NCBI GenBank assembly: GCA_964433555.1
Contig: CAYSRG010000002.1
Coordinates: forward strand, 62,001-126,000
Length of the DNA stretch: 64,000 nucleotides
DNA from: Stramentimicrobium sp964433555
GTDB lineage: Bacteria; Atribacterota; Phoenicimicrobiia; Phoenicimicrobiales; Stramentimicrobiaceae
Direction: 5' to 3'
Shown piece after piece: positions 18,263 through 26,741 of the stretch. The notes under the pieces are model-generated. The model did no database searches and was not told the DNA's origin. It was given only the letters and a program-made list of their open reading frames with translations. Positions within the stretch are counted from its first letter, which is position 1. Each line of letters begins with the position of its first letter. Position numbers and translations under genes: made by a program.

Positions 18263-19276
18263 CTATTTTCCTCCTTTCTTTAGCTGTATTTTATGAAGTT
18301 CTTCATTTAATGCTGGTAAAACTTCAAATAAATCTCCAATAATACCAAAATCAGCGACTTTAAAGATTGGCGCTTCGGGATCATTATTAATTGCAATAAT
18401 TATGTCCGATGTTTTCATTCCAGCCAAATGCTGAATGGATCCAGAAATGCCTATTGCAACATACAACTTTGGGGTCACTGTTTTTCCGCTTAATCCAACC
18501 TGATGAGGATAAGAAATCCATCCTCTGTCCACTGCATCTCTTGATGCACCAATCACCCCACCTAAATTCTTAGCTAATTCCCTAATAAGTGCAAAATTAT
18601 CTGCTTTTTTAAAACCTTTGCCTCCGGATATAATGACATCTGCATCTTGAATATTGATATCCTCCTTATCGCTTTTCTCCCAGCCGATCCTCTCTACTCT
18701 GTTATTAAACCATTTTGGATTTACCGAAACATTAATGATCTTTCCAATCCTTTTTTCTTCTCTAGGAGCGGGTTTTGTTGATTTTGGCCTTACTGTAGCC
18801 ATTTGTGGCCTACATTTTGGAGTTTTGATTGTTGCTAAAATATTTCCGCCAATAGCAGGCCTAGTTTGTAAAAGGTTCCCCGTGCCCTCTTCAATATCAA
18901 GATCAGTACAATCAGCAGTTAAACCTGTGTGTATTTTAATGGCCAAGTAAGGCATAAGCGTTCTGCCGTAAGTTGTAGCTGCAGCAAGAATAATTTCGGG
19001 TTTATGATTACCAATTAAATCTTTTAAAACATTAGCATAATTATCAACAATAAAATATTCTAATTTAGTATCAGCAATTACATATACTTTATCTGCTCCC
19101 CTATAAATCAACTCCTTAATGCTATCATGTGTCATTCCATTCCCAATTAAAACTGCTATCAAGTTTCTCCCTAATTTATTTGCTAATCTACGCCCTCTGT
19201 TTAATAACTCAAATGAGACATCCTTAATTTCCCCATTTTTTGTTTCTCCTATAATCCATACATCTTGATATCCCAT
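18263..19276 (-). CDS. etfA: Electron transfer flavoprotein alpha subunit, copy 2
   Basis: 337 aa, the same length as copy 1 and closely similar along its whole length, including SGGKGF, GASRDAVDRGWISYPHQ, GISGSIQHLAGMK and INNDP. The C-terminal FAD domain is intact. It lies between etfB (13 bases upstream) and glcD (4 bases downstream), matching the layout at the left edge. It presumably accepts electrons from the GlcD-type dehydrogenase of this operon and not from the other copy, but cross-talk cannot be excluded. Confidence 0.95.
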   Translation of the reverse strand: MGYQDVWIIGETKNGEIKDVSFELLNRGRRLANKLGRNLIAVLIGNGMTHDSIKELIYRGADKVYVIADTKLEYFIVDNYANVLKDLIGNHKPEIILAAATTYGRTLMPYLAIKIHTGLTADCTDLDIEEGTGNLLQTRPAIGGNILATIKTPKCRPQMATVRPKSTKPAPREEKRIGKIINVSVNPKWFNNRVERIGWEKSDKEDINIQDADVIISGGKGFKKADNFALIRELAKNLGGVIGASRDAVDRGWISYPHQVGLSGKTVTPKLYVAIGISGSIQHLAGMKTSDIIIAINNDPEAPIFKVADFGIIGDLFEVLPALNEELHKIQLKKGGK

Positions 19277-19289
19277 ATATAATTTCCCC

Positions 19290-20087
19290 CTATATTAATC
19301 CTTTTAAATTAATAAATTCTATCATTCTGTTGACAGCTTTATTTAAATTCATTTCATTATTTGCCTTATAAACTACCCCTTTTCTTAGTATTTTTGGGTG
19401 TGTTATCTTCACCACTCTTGTTGGTGATCCATTTAATCCTAATTTTGTTTTATCCACTTCAATATTTTTTGACGACCATACAGGGATATCTACTACCTTT
19501 GATCTTTTTTTTCCTCTCAAAGTTGGTAGTCTTGGGTAGCTAATTTCTTTAACTACACTTAATAAGGCCGGTAAGGGCATTTTTAGGATTTCACATCCAT
19601 CTTCAATTAACCTTTCTACTACAATATGCTTATTTATTATTTCAACAATTTTTCTGGTATAGGTGGATAAAGGTAAATCTAAAAACGACGCAATTTCAGG
19701 ACCTACTTGTCCTGTATCTCCATCAGTTGCTCTTTCACCAGTTAAAATCAAATCATATTTACCTAGCTTTTGAATAACCTTTGCTAATACATATGAAGTT
19801 GCCCAAGTATCTGAACCTGCGAATTCTTTACCTGAAATTAGGATTCCGTCATCACAACCCATGGAAATTGCTTCTCGTAAGGCTTTCTCTGCTGATATAG
19901 GACCCATGGTGATTACAGAAACTTTACCATTATATGCCTCTTTCAACTGGATTCCTACTTCAATAGCATAAAGATCTAGGGGATTAATAATACTTTCGAT
20001 TCCTTCCCTTATCATTGTGCCAGTCTCTTCATCCATTTTGACATTACTTGTCTCAGGAACCTGTTTAATGGAAACGATAATATTCAA
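19290..20087 (-). CDS. etfB: Electron transfer flavoprotein beta subunit, copy 2
   Basis: 265 aa. Starts with MNIIVSIKQVPETSNVKMD from a TTG codon at 20087; GAGGTG lies seven bases upstream. Family motifs include TGERATDGDTGQVGPE, SYPRLPTLRGK and GSPTRVVKI. It begins 98 bases after the IlvD/Edd dehydratase and is followed by etfA and glcD. Both etfB copies 1 and 2 use TTG starts, which supports a common origin of the two cassettes and may lower translation relative to EtfA. Confidence 0.95.
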   Translation of the reverse strand: MNIIVSIKQVPETSNVKMDEETGTMIREGIESIINPLDLYAIEVGIQLKEAYNGKVSVITMGPISAEKALREAISMGCDDGILISGKEFAGSDTWATSYVLAKVIQKLGKYDLILTGERATDGDTGQVGPEIASFLDLPLSTYTRKIVEIINKHIVVERLIEDGCEILKMPLPALLSVVKEISYPRLPTLRGKKRSKVVDIPVWSSKNIEVDKTKLGLNGSPTRVVKITHPKILRKGVVYKANNEMNLNKAVNRMIEFINLKGLI

Positions 20088-20185
20088 ATATTTACACCTC
20101 CAAATTTATATAGATCATATACTAGAATAATGATTTAGTATTTATTTACAACCAGATATAAAAGTAAGTCGTCTTTTAAATCCTT

Positions 20186-21931
20186 CTAAAAAATTGATGC
20201 TCCAGACATGGGAGAACTAGCTAGTTTTTCATAGACATTGAGAATCCCTTTCTTTGGCTTTGAATGTAAATTATTATTCCAGATATTCTTTCTTTTATTA
20301 AATATTGTTTGAATATGTTCTTTGGATTCCTTTTTAAAATTTATTCCAACCAGATCTATTTTTTTATTATGAATATCGATTTTAATTAAGTCCCCTTCTT
20401 CCACTAAGGCTATAGGTCCACCTTCTACTGCCTCAGGAGAAACGTGTCCGATAGCGGGACCTCTAGTAGCTCCCGAGAATCTTCCATCTGTGACCAAAGC
20501 TGTTGTCTCAACAAGTTTTGGATTCGTATATATCGCCTCAGTTGTTCTTAGCATTTCTGGCATTCCAGTTGCTTTTGGTCCTTCATATCTTATAATTATT
20601 ACTTCACCAGAAATAATTTTTCCTGCTAGAATTGCTTTCACAGCATCTTCTTCTGAATTAAATACTCTTGCAGGGCCAACATGAACAAACATTTTTTTTG
20701 CACAAGCAGAATGCTTGATAACAGCTCCATCGGGAGCCAGATTTCCACTTAATACCCTCATTCCTCCATCTGGATGAAAAGGTTTATCAATTGGTCTAAT
20801 GATATCGTTAACTGATAAATTAAAACTCTGTAAATATAGTTCTCTCTTTTCAAAATAGCTTTCCTTTTCAAGCTCTTTCAGATTCTCCTTTAATGTTTTG
20901 CCAGTGATTGTCATACAATCCAAATTTAAGAATTCTTTAATTTCCTTCATGACAGCCATAACACCGCCTGCATACCAGAGAAATTGTGAAGGCCATTTTC
21001 CACTTGTTTTTATATTTACTAATACAGGTATTTTTTCATTAATGTTATTAAAAGTGTCTGCATCAAGTTTAATACCCAATTGATTAGCGATAGCTGGGAG
21101 ATGGATTAATGCATTGGTTGAACCTCCAATTGCGGAATGTACAGAGATGGCATTTTTAAATGCCTCCTGACTTAGAATATCGCTGGGTTTAATACCCCTT
21201 CTTATGAGATTAATTAGTTGTTTACCAGCATTAAATGAATACCTTTTTGCTATATTTGAGTTCGCTGGAACTAAAGCATTGCCTGGAAGAGAAAGACCTA
21301 AAGCTTCAGAAAGGCATTGCATTGTGCTCGCTGTTCCCATATATTGGCAAGCACCATAGGTTGGGCAAGCATTTATCTGATAATATCTTTGTTCCTTTTT
21401 TGTCATTCTTCCTTCATTGACAAGATCAAGGCATTCATAGCATTTTTCAGGAGATAACAATCCAGGTCCAGAAGTCATTGAACCTCCTGAAATATGAATT
21501 GCTGGTATATTTAATCGGGCGATACTCATAAGGTGAGCTGGAATACCTTTATCGCAAGTAGAAAGCAATACAAGTCCATCAATTGGAAAAGAACTTGCGT
21601 GAATTTCCACCATCGCTGAAATAATATCTCTGGATACCAGTGAAAAATGCATTCCATCCCAACCAGTTGCAATACCATCACAAATATCTGAAGTATAGGT
21701 TAAAAAAGGTTTCCCTCTAAAAGCATAGATGCCTTCACAAACTGTTTCTGCAAGATTTTTTAAGTGTTTACTTCCTGGGTTATTCTCTCCATAAGTACTT
21801 TCAACCAGTATTTGATTTTTACTAAAATCCTCCTCCATCCATCCTGCACCATAGAGTACTGGTTCAACTTCCGGACTTTTATTTTTTATTCTCTGAATTT
21901 TTGCCAATTTTTTATTTATTCTTTTTACCAT
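20186..21931 (-). CDS. IlvD/Edd family dehydratase (sugar acid or dihydroxyacid)
   Basis: 581 aa, the length of this Fe-S dehydratase family. Three cysteines stand in the cluster positions: Cys84 in SDICDGIATG, the Cys in STCDKGIPAHLM and the Cys in YGACQYMGTASTMQ. The C-terminal signature DGRFSGATRGPAIGHVSPEA is intact. Members remove water from dihydroxy acids: IlvD acts in valine and isoleucine synthesis, Edd on 6-phosphogluconate and others on arabonate or xylonate. No other branched-chain gene is nearby, whereas a UxaA-type lyase, a LarA-like protein and a TRAP importer are, so I favour a catabolic sugar-acid or hydroxyacid dehydratase. GGAGG precedes the ATG. Confidence 0.85.
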   Translation of the reverse strand: MVKRINKKLAKIQRIKNKSPEVEPVLYGAGWMEEDFSKNQILVESTYGENNPGSKHLKNLAETVCEGIYAFRGKPFLTYTSDICDGIATGWDGMHFSLVSRDIISAMVEIHASSFPIDGLVLLSTCDKGIPAHLMSIARLNIPAIHISGGSMTSGPGLLSPEKCYECLDLVNEGRMTKKEQRYYQINACPTYGACQYMGTASTMQCLSEALGLSLPGNALVPANSNIAKRYSFNAGKQLINLIRRGIKPSDILSQEAFKNAISVHSAIGGSTNALIHLPAIANQLGIKLDADTFNNINEKIPVLVNIKTSGKWPSQFLWYAGGVMAVMKEIKEFLNLDCMTITGKTLKENLKELEKESYFEKRELYLQSFNLSVNDIIRPIDKPFHPDGGMRVLSGNLAPDGAVIKHSACAKKMFVHVGPARVFNSEEDAVKAILAGKIISGEVIIIRYEGPKATGMPEMLRTTEAIYTNPKLVETTALVTDGRFSGATRGPAIGHVSPEAVEGGPIALVEEGDLIKIDIHNKKIDLVGINFKKESKEHIQTIFNKRKNIWNNNLHSKPKKGILNVYEKLASSPMSGASIF

Positions 21932-22021
21932 AAACTTTTACCTCCTTTCTTACAAAACAATTGTATGAAAACGCAAAAGAATAAATGCTGTAATAAAGAT
22001 AATTTTTTATCATCAAGCTCA

Positions 22022-23188
22022 TCACAGAATCGGACCAATGCTGTATATCCCAAATTCACTATGACCTAAAAGTTCAGCTTTTGTTAGTTTTCCTTCTATT
22101 ACATTGCAAAAAAATTGGAATATCATTTTACCTGCTTCGGACAATGAAATTTGATTGGAAAATAGTGGAGATAGATTCACATCGATATTTTCTTCCATAA
22201 CACTAACTGTTCTCGGTGAAGCACAAATTTTTATTACAGGTACAGTAGCAAAACCCATTGGAGTACCCCGCCCCGTAGTAAAAATAATCACTTGTGCACC
22301 TCCTGCAACAAATCCCGTTATTGTCAAAATATCATTACCAGGTGTATCCATAAAACTTAATCCCGGCTTGGAACATGATTGGCCATAATTTAATACATGA
22401 TTAATTTTCGAACTGCCAATCTTACAAATAGCGCCTAATGATTTTTCTTCTATTGTTGAGAGGCCACCCTCGATATTTCCGGGGGATGGCTGTGCTCCTC
22501 TAATATCGACCTTCATTCTAGCAGCAACTTCTTCAATTTTATTCAGTTTTTTTAAAATAAATCTTTCTATTTCAGCAGTTTCCGACCTCTCTTTAATAAC
22601 TTCCTCAGCACCCAGCAGTTCAGTAGTCTCTCCAAAAATTACCCTGGCTCCATTTTGGAGCAGTAAATCAACAGTTACTCCCACCGCTGGATTAGAGATT
22701 ATTCCTGAACTAAAATCTGAACCTCCACACTTTAAGCCAATGATCAATTTATCAAAACTGATTTCACTTTTTTTTGGATCTAACAATTTACGAAGGTTTT
22801 CCAACTTTTTCTTACCTTCAATAATAGAATCAGAAGTCCCTCCAGTATTTTGAATAATCAAGTAATCTACGGGTTTTCCTTTTTTAGAAATGGTTTCTGC
22901 CAGAAATGATGCACTTATCTCTTCACATCCCAGTCCTATTACCAGAACTGCCGCAATATTTCCATTCATTGATATTCTCAATAAAGTATTGAAAAATAAA
23001 TCGAGGTCTTTCCCTATCTGGTCACAACCGTATTGATGTGTAACTGGAATTACATCTAGATAATCTCTGGCTATACGTTCAGCTACGTAATTTGCACAGG
23101 CGACCGTTGATATTATCAATACATGATTTCTGATGCCAATTGAGCCATCTATTCTTTGATATCCTTTAAAAGTTGGACTATTTATCAT
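22022..23188 (-). CDS. UxaA-family lyase large subunit (altronate dehydratase / SuyB-like)
   Basis: 388 aa. It matches the C-terminal catalytic part of the UxaA/GarD family: GYQRIDGSIGIRN near the N-terminus, LVIGLGCEE, IIGLKCGGSDFSSGI and SNPAVG, GNIEGGLSTIEEKSLG, LSFMDTPG and IFTTGRGTPMGFAT. Cysteines in GCEE, KCGGSD and YGQSC are candidates for metal or cluster ligands. The SAF domain that UxaA carries at its N-terminus is instead encoded by the preceding gene. Split enzymes of this kind include (2R)-sulfolactate sulfo-lyase (SuyAB) and some sugar-acid dehydratases. Context (LarA-like protein, IlvD-like dehydratase, TRAP importer, GlcD) fits hydroxyacid catabolism; sulfolactate remains an alternative. 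Confidence 0.85.
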   Translation of the reverse strand: MINSPTFKGYQRIDGSIGIRNHVLIISTVACANYVAERIARDYLDVIPVTHQYGCDQIGKDLDLFFNTLLRISMNGNIAAVLVIGLGCEEISASFLAETISKKGKPVDYLIIQNTGGTSDSIIEGKKKLENLRKLLDPKKSEISFDKLIIGLKCGGSDFSSGIISNPAVGVTVDLLLQNGARVIFGETTELLGAEEVIKERSETAEIERFILKKLNKIEEVAARMKVDIRGAQPSPGNIEGGLSTIEEKSLGAICKIGSSKINHVLNYGQSCSKPGLSFMDTPGNDILTITGFVAGGAQVIIFTTGRGTPMGFATVPVIKICASPRTVSVMEENIDVNLSPLFSNQISLSEAGKMIFQFFCNVIEGKLTKAELLGHSEFGIYSIGPIL

Positions 23189-23214
23189 TATTTACCTTGC
23201 TTTATATTAAAATA

Positions 23215-23523
23215 TTAAAAGTTTCTATAATCTGCTAGATCTCCTCTAGCTTTTTGACTTTCAATATTATGAATGTGTACCCATTCTCCTTTATTGATTT
23301 TTTTGGTTGCCTTGCCAATAACATAACCATATTTATATATTAGGCTCTCTCTTTCTATATCCTGAAGTGCAATTTTATGACCATTTTTGATATATTCTTT
23401 GACTTTGAGGGTAAATATTTCCTTGTCATTTTTATCTATAATTTTTACAATCTGCTCTGGGATTAAATCCTGAATGGCTGTTCCAACATTATCTTTTTTA
23501 GCTATTTGAATGGCTAAATTCAT
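23215..23523 (-). CDS. UxaA-family lyase small subunit (SAF domain, SuyA-like)
   Basis: 102 aa. The N-terminal part has MNLAIQIAKKDNVGTAIQDL and the middle HKIALQDIE, followed by YGYVIGKATKKINKGEWVHIHNI, the classic SAF-domain ending of altronate and galactarate dehydratases and of SuyA. Such small subunits position substrate and metal for the large subunit, here encoded 26 bases downstream. AAGGAG lies about five bases before the ATG. It ends only a few residues past the SAF domain, so this is a genuinely split enzyme and not a truncated one. Confidence 0.88.
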   Translation of the reverse strand: MNLAIQIAKKDNVGTAIQDLIPEQIVKIIDKNDKEIFTLKVKEYIKNGHKIALQDIERESLIYKYGYVIGKATKKINKGEWVHIHNIESQKARGDLADYRNF

Positions 23524-23562
23524 ACAAACTCCTTTTTAGCATTGAAAATTTAAAAGATTTTA

Positions 23563-24825
23563 CTAAATTCTGGATAGAGATCCTTCAGAAGAAAAACTTA
23601 AAGGATGAGCCTTGTTAAGGATTTGTATATTGTTATTGGAAGATATTTCATCCATTATGGAAAGAGAAGCTTCCATCTCTTCCAAAAAAAGAGTATTTCT
23701 TATATGTATTATTCTACTTTCCTCATGATTGATGGCTCCCAAGCTTTCTAAAGCTGATTTAATTGCCTCTTCATCGTTTTCTAAAATAACAGGAATTTTT
23801 CCCTGTTCTGGGCTCATTGAACTAATTGAATTAAGTGCAGTTGCATTTAAGTCAATTTTATTAAAAACTTTTTTTGTGGCAATATCAGCTAAGCCCAACC
23901 CTATCGCATTCCCATGAGATTCATCAGTAATATTCAACACAACTATCCTGGAGATAACTGGCTTTTCTGGCTCTTTTTGCCCCATAACCATAATTCTTCC
24001 TACTATTTTAGTATCCATACCCGTCCCTGAAATATTTTTCCCGATTTCATCAATAATCAATACATCCAGATTATCAACAGGTAATTTAGCATGCATTTTC
24101 TTTGCAATAGCAAGCAGTTTTGGTTCTTCTGTGAAAATTTTTACAGGTTTGATAACCTGAATTTTTGATAATTGATTTTGACAATTCTCAACTAAACCAA
24201 TCATGAAAAGTATATTCAATTTTTCTATTATGGTCTTTGCAACATCTACTATTGTATGTTCATAACCACTATATAAAGAGTAAGAATGTACCGTATAAGC
24301 ACCTTTGGGACCTCCCAGACCAATGGCAAGCATTTTACAAATCCCACTTTCTATATTCCCTTCAAAATCAGTATGGGGTTTAACTCTATTCACAACTACT
24401 ATACTATCTAAATCTAAAACACTCTTGTTTACGTATACAGGGATACCTGACTTTGAATAACCTAATAATTCACTATCTATATTGTTAATGATTTTAGAAC
24501 CGGTCAGCTTCTCAGTAATCCCGAGACTTTCTAACATATCCAGCTGCCCATCAATAGTACCTCCTCCGTGACTGCCCATAGATGGAATAAGATAAGTTGT
24601 TGCACCCTGGTTAACAAGGTATTTAGATAGAGAGCTTATAACAGGGGCAATACTGCTAATTCCTCTGCTGCCTGCCGTAATACCAATTTTCTTTCCTCTT
24701 AGATCCTTTATTGGATTAGTAAATGAATATTTTTGAAGTTCATCATTTATGGCTTCACCAATATTTGAAATATAAGGGTCATTAAAAATCTGTCTAAATC
24801 TTACCATCTTAGGAAATAGTGGCAT
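23563..24825 (-). CDS. LarA-like protein (lactate racemase N-terminal / DUF2088 family)
   Basis: 420 aa. The protein resembles the nickel-pincer racemase/epimerase family: ITAGSRGIS (49-57), SMGSHGGGT with His86, NRVKPHTDF with His151, and GICKMLAIGLGGPKG with Lys164. In LarA the cofactor is bound to a lysine, with histidines as acid-base and nickel ligands, so His86, His151 and Lys164 are candidates. Family members racemise lactate or epimerise C2 of sugar acids. Position between a TRAP importer and two dehydratases fits an epimerase that prepares the imported acid. No larB, larC or larE cofactor genes are in the window, so activity depends on genes elsewhere. Confidence 0.75.
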   Translation of the reverse strand: MPLFPKMVRFRQIFNDPYISNIGEAINDELQKYSFTNPIKDLRGKKIGITAGSRGISSIAPVISSLSKYLVNQGATTYLIPSMGSHGGGTIDGQLDMLESLGITEKLTGSKIINNIDSELLGYSKSGIPVYVNKSVLDLDSIVVVNRVKPHTDFEGNIESGICKMLAIGLGGPKGAYTVHSYSLYSGYEHTIVDVAKTIIEKLNILFMIGLVENCQNQLSKIQVIKPVKIFTEEPKLLAIAKKMHAKLPVDNLDVLIIDEIGKNISGTGMDTKIVGRIMVMGQKEPEKPVISRIVVLNITDESHGNAIGLGLADIATKKVFNKIDLNATALNSISSMSPEQGKIPVILENDEEAIKSALESLGAINHEESRIIHIRNTLFLEEMEASLSIMDEISSNNNIQILNKAHPLSFSSEGSLSRI

Positions 24826-24864
24826 AATATTTACATCTCCCCAATTATTGTATTCTTGATTATC

Positions 24865-26142
24865 CTACCGATATAGAAGCCTGGGTAAAAACAAAGCAAC
24901 GGATGGGAAAAATACGACTATAAGTATTGAAACTATTGCAGCAAAAATAAGAATCCAGATTTCACTCAGTAATTCTTCAAGGGTGATTCCTGCAATACTG
25001 GCAGCAATATACATATTTTCACCAACTGGAGGTGTAGACATACCAAGAGAAAGTGCCATTATGACAATAATGCCAAAATGTATGGGGTCTATTCCAAGCG
25101 CATTTGAAACAGGTAATAATATTGGAGTTACTATTAAAACACTGGCCACTGTTTCCATAAAACATCCCATAAAAAGAAGCAAGCCTACCACTAATAAAAG
25201 AAAAACAATTTGATTTCCCGATACTTCAGCAAACCAGGTTCCAACCATTGCAGCTACACCTTTAATACTAAGTATCCATGAAAAGACTGAGGCTGCCGAT
25301 ATTATTAACAACACCATTGCGGAATTTATTACAGACTGAATAAATACTGTTTGAAGATTCTTAAGATCCAGTTCTTTATAAATAAAAACACCGGCAAATA
25401 AGCCATATACACATGCCACAGCTCCTGCTTCGGTTGGAGTGAAAAAACCGGAATAGATCCCACCCAGAATAATTACGGGAACCAATAATGCCCAAATTGC
25501 ATCTTTAAAAGATATCCATAGCTCTTTATAGGAAAAAGTTGTGGCACTGATTAAATGTCTTTTTTTTGATACAAAATAAATTACTAACATTAAACTTCCA
25601 CCGTACAGTATACCAGGAATAAAACCCGCTGCAAAAAGTTTACCAATAGAGAGTGAGCCAACTACACCGAAGGCAACCATCGGTATACTGGGGGGAATGA
25701 TCGTTCCAACAGTACCAGCCACCGATTGGATTGCTGCTGTAAATTTCTTTGGATAACCTTTTTTATTCATTTCAGGAATAAGTGCCCCACCAATTGCTGC
25801 TGTTGTAGCTGGTGAAGAGCCTGATAATGCCGCAAAAAACATAGATGCCAGGACCTGTACATGTGCTAACCCTCCGGGTAATGTGCCTACTATAGAATTA
25901 GCTAAACGTACCAATCTTCTGGACATTCCTCCTTCGCTCATTAATGCTCCTGCTAACATGAAAAATGGGATTGCCAGCAGGGTAAAACTATTTACACCTG
26001 CAAACATTCTGGCAGCAAAAGCTGATAAAGGAAAACCAACATATATGAAAGTTATTAAAGTAGAAACACCGATAGCTACAGCAATTGGCACTCCAATAGC
26101 TAAATTAAATATAAGTAAACCAAATAATATAAAAGCTATCAT
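24865..26142 (-). CDS. dctM: TRAP transporter large permease (DctM)
   Basis: 425 aa, normal for DctM. Hydrophobic throughout with 12 or so spans; family segments are FFMLAGALMSEGGMSRRL, FAALSGSSPATTAAIGGALIPEM, VAGTVGTIIPPSIPMVAFG and the C-terminal SLGMSTPPVGENMYIAASIAG. It is the ion-coupled translocator of the tripartite system formed with DctQ (15 bases upstream) and DctP. GAGGGG is the ribosome site. The LarA-like gene starts 39 bases after its stop, so uptake and catabolism are on one transcript. Confidence 0.95.
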   Translation of the reverse strand: MIAFILFGLLIFNLAIGVPIAVAIGVSTLITFIYVGFPLSAFAARMFAGVNSFTLLAIPFFMLAGALMSEGGMSRRLVRLANSIVGTLPGGLAHVQVLASMFFAALSGSSPATTAAIGGALIPEMNKKGYPKKFTAAIQSVAGTVGTIIPPSIPMVAFGVVGSLSIGKLFAAGFIPGILYGGSLMLVIYFVSKKRHLISATTFSYKELWISFKDAIWALLVPVIILGGIYSGFFTPTEAGAVACVYGLFAGVFIYKELDLKNLQTVFIQSVINSAMVLLIISAASVFSWILSIKGVAAMVGTWFAEVSGNQIVFLLLVVGLLLFMGCFMETVASVLIVTPILLPVSNALGIDPIHFGIIVIMALSLGMSTPPVGENMYIAASIAGITLEELLSEIWILIFAAIVSILIVVFFPSVALFLPRLLYR

Positions 26143-26157
26143 ATTATAATCCCCTCA

Positions 26158-26664
26158 TCAATCCTTTTTTTTAAACCAATCTGTTAATAAATAAATTATT
26201 ACAAATAACGAACCAATGGGTATGGCTGAATAGGGTATACCCATGGGAAGTCTGGTTGCCGGTCCAACCTGTAAATTTATAGTTTGATTAATTGTGTGAA
26301 CTAATCCAAAATATCCTAGAATAATAAAGAATACTAAGGTTATAAGTTGGGAAAGCATTTTGACCTTTTTGCCAATATTGACAGGCAAAATATTGACCAG
26401 AGCACTGACAGCAACATGAGCACCCATTCTAAAAGCAGCAGCACTCCCTAAGAAAGTTACCCAAATTACCAGATATCGATTAATTTCTTCAGCCCAGCTA
26501 AAAGAGAAACCAAATACATAACGTGCAACTACCTGTACAAAAGCTATTATGGTCATTAAAATCATACATGACAAAGGAATAATTATTTCAATTTTTTGAA
26601 TGAATGTGGAAGTAACATTTTTATTTATACTTTCCTGTATAACTGATGATATATTTTTCCCCAA
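26158..26664 (-). CDS. dctQ: TRAP transporter small permease (DctQ)
   Basis: 168 aa with four membrane spans. The segment ARYVFGFSFSWAEEINRYLVIWVTFLG is characteristic (shown by its ARYVFGFSFSWAEE core). The start is TTG at 26664: the nearest upstream ATG is followed at once by TAG, and AAGGTG lies nine bases before the TTG. DctQ helps dock the binding protein to DctM. Between this gene and dctP lies a terminator-like hairpin, so less dctQ than dctP message is expected. Confidence 0.92.
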   Translation of the reverse strand: MGKNISSVIQESINKNVTSTFIQKIEIIIPLSCMILMTIIAFVQVVARYVFGFSFSWAEEINRYLVIWVTFLGSAAAFRMGAHVAVSALVNILPVNIGKKVKMLSQLITLVFFIILGYFGLVHTINQTINLQVGPATRLPMGIPYSAIPIGSLFVIIYLLTDWFKKKD

Positions 26665-26683
26665 AGCCTACATCACCTTCCTC

Positions 26684-26728
26684 TAAAAAAAATATAAATA
26701 GCGGGCAATTATCATCTAATCACCCGCT
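26684..26728 (-). terminator. Intercistronic terminator/attenuator between dctP and dctQ
   Basis: In the minus-strand RNA the arms 26728-26717 and 26711-26700 form a 12-pair stem (AGCGGG with CCCGCT at the base, two G-U pairs, five-base loop), followed by ATTTATATTTTTTTT. It sits 13 bases after the dctP stop. A partial terminator here would let binding protein be made in excess over the permease, as is common in importer operons. Confidence 0.8.
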
Positions 26729-26741
26729 AAGTTTCCAAAAA

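Noticed and set aside
20186..21931. Biosynthetic dihydroxyacid dehydratase ilvD
   Set aside because: No other branched-chain synthesis genes are near and the neighbours are organic-acid uptake and breakdown genes.
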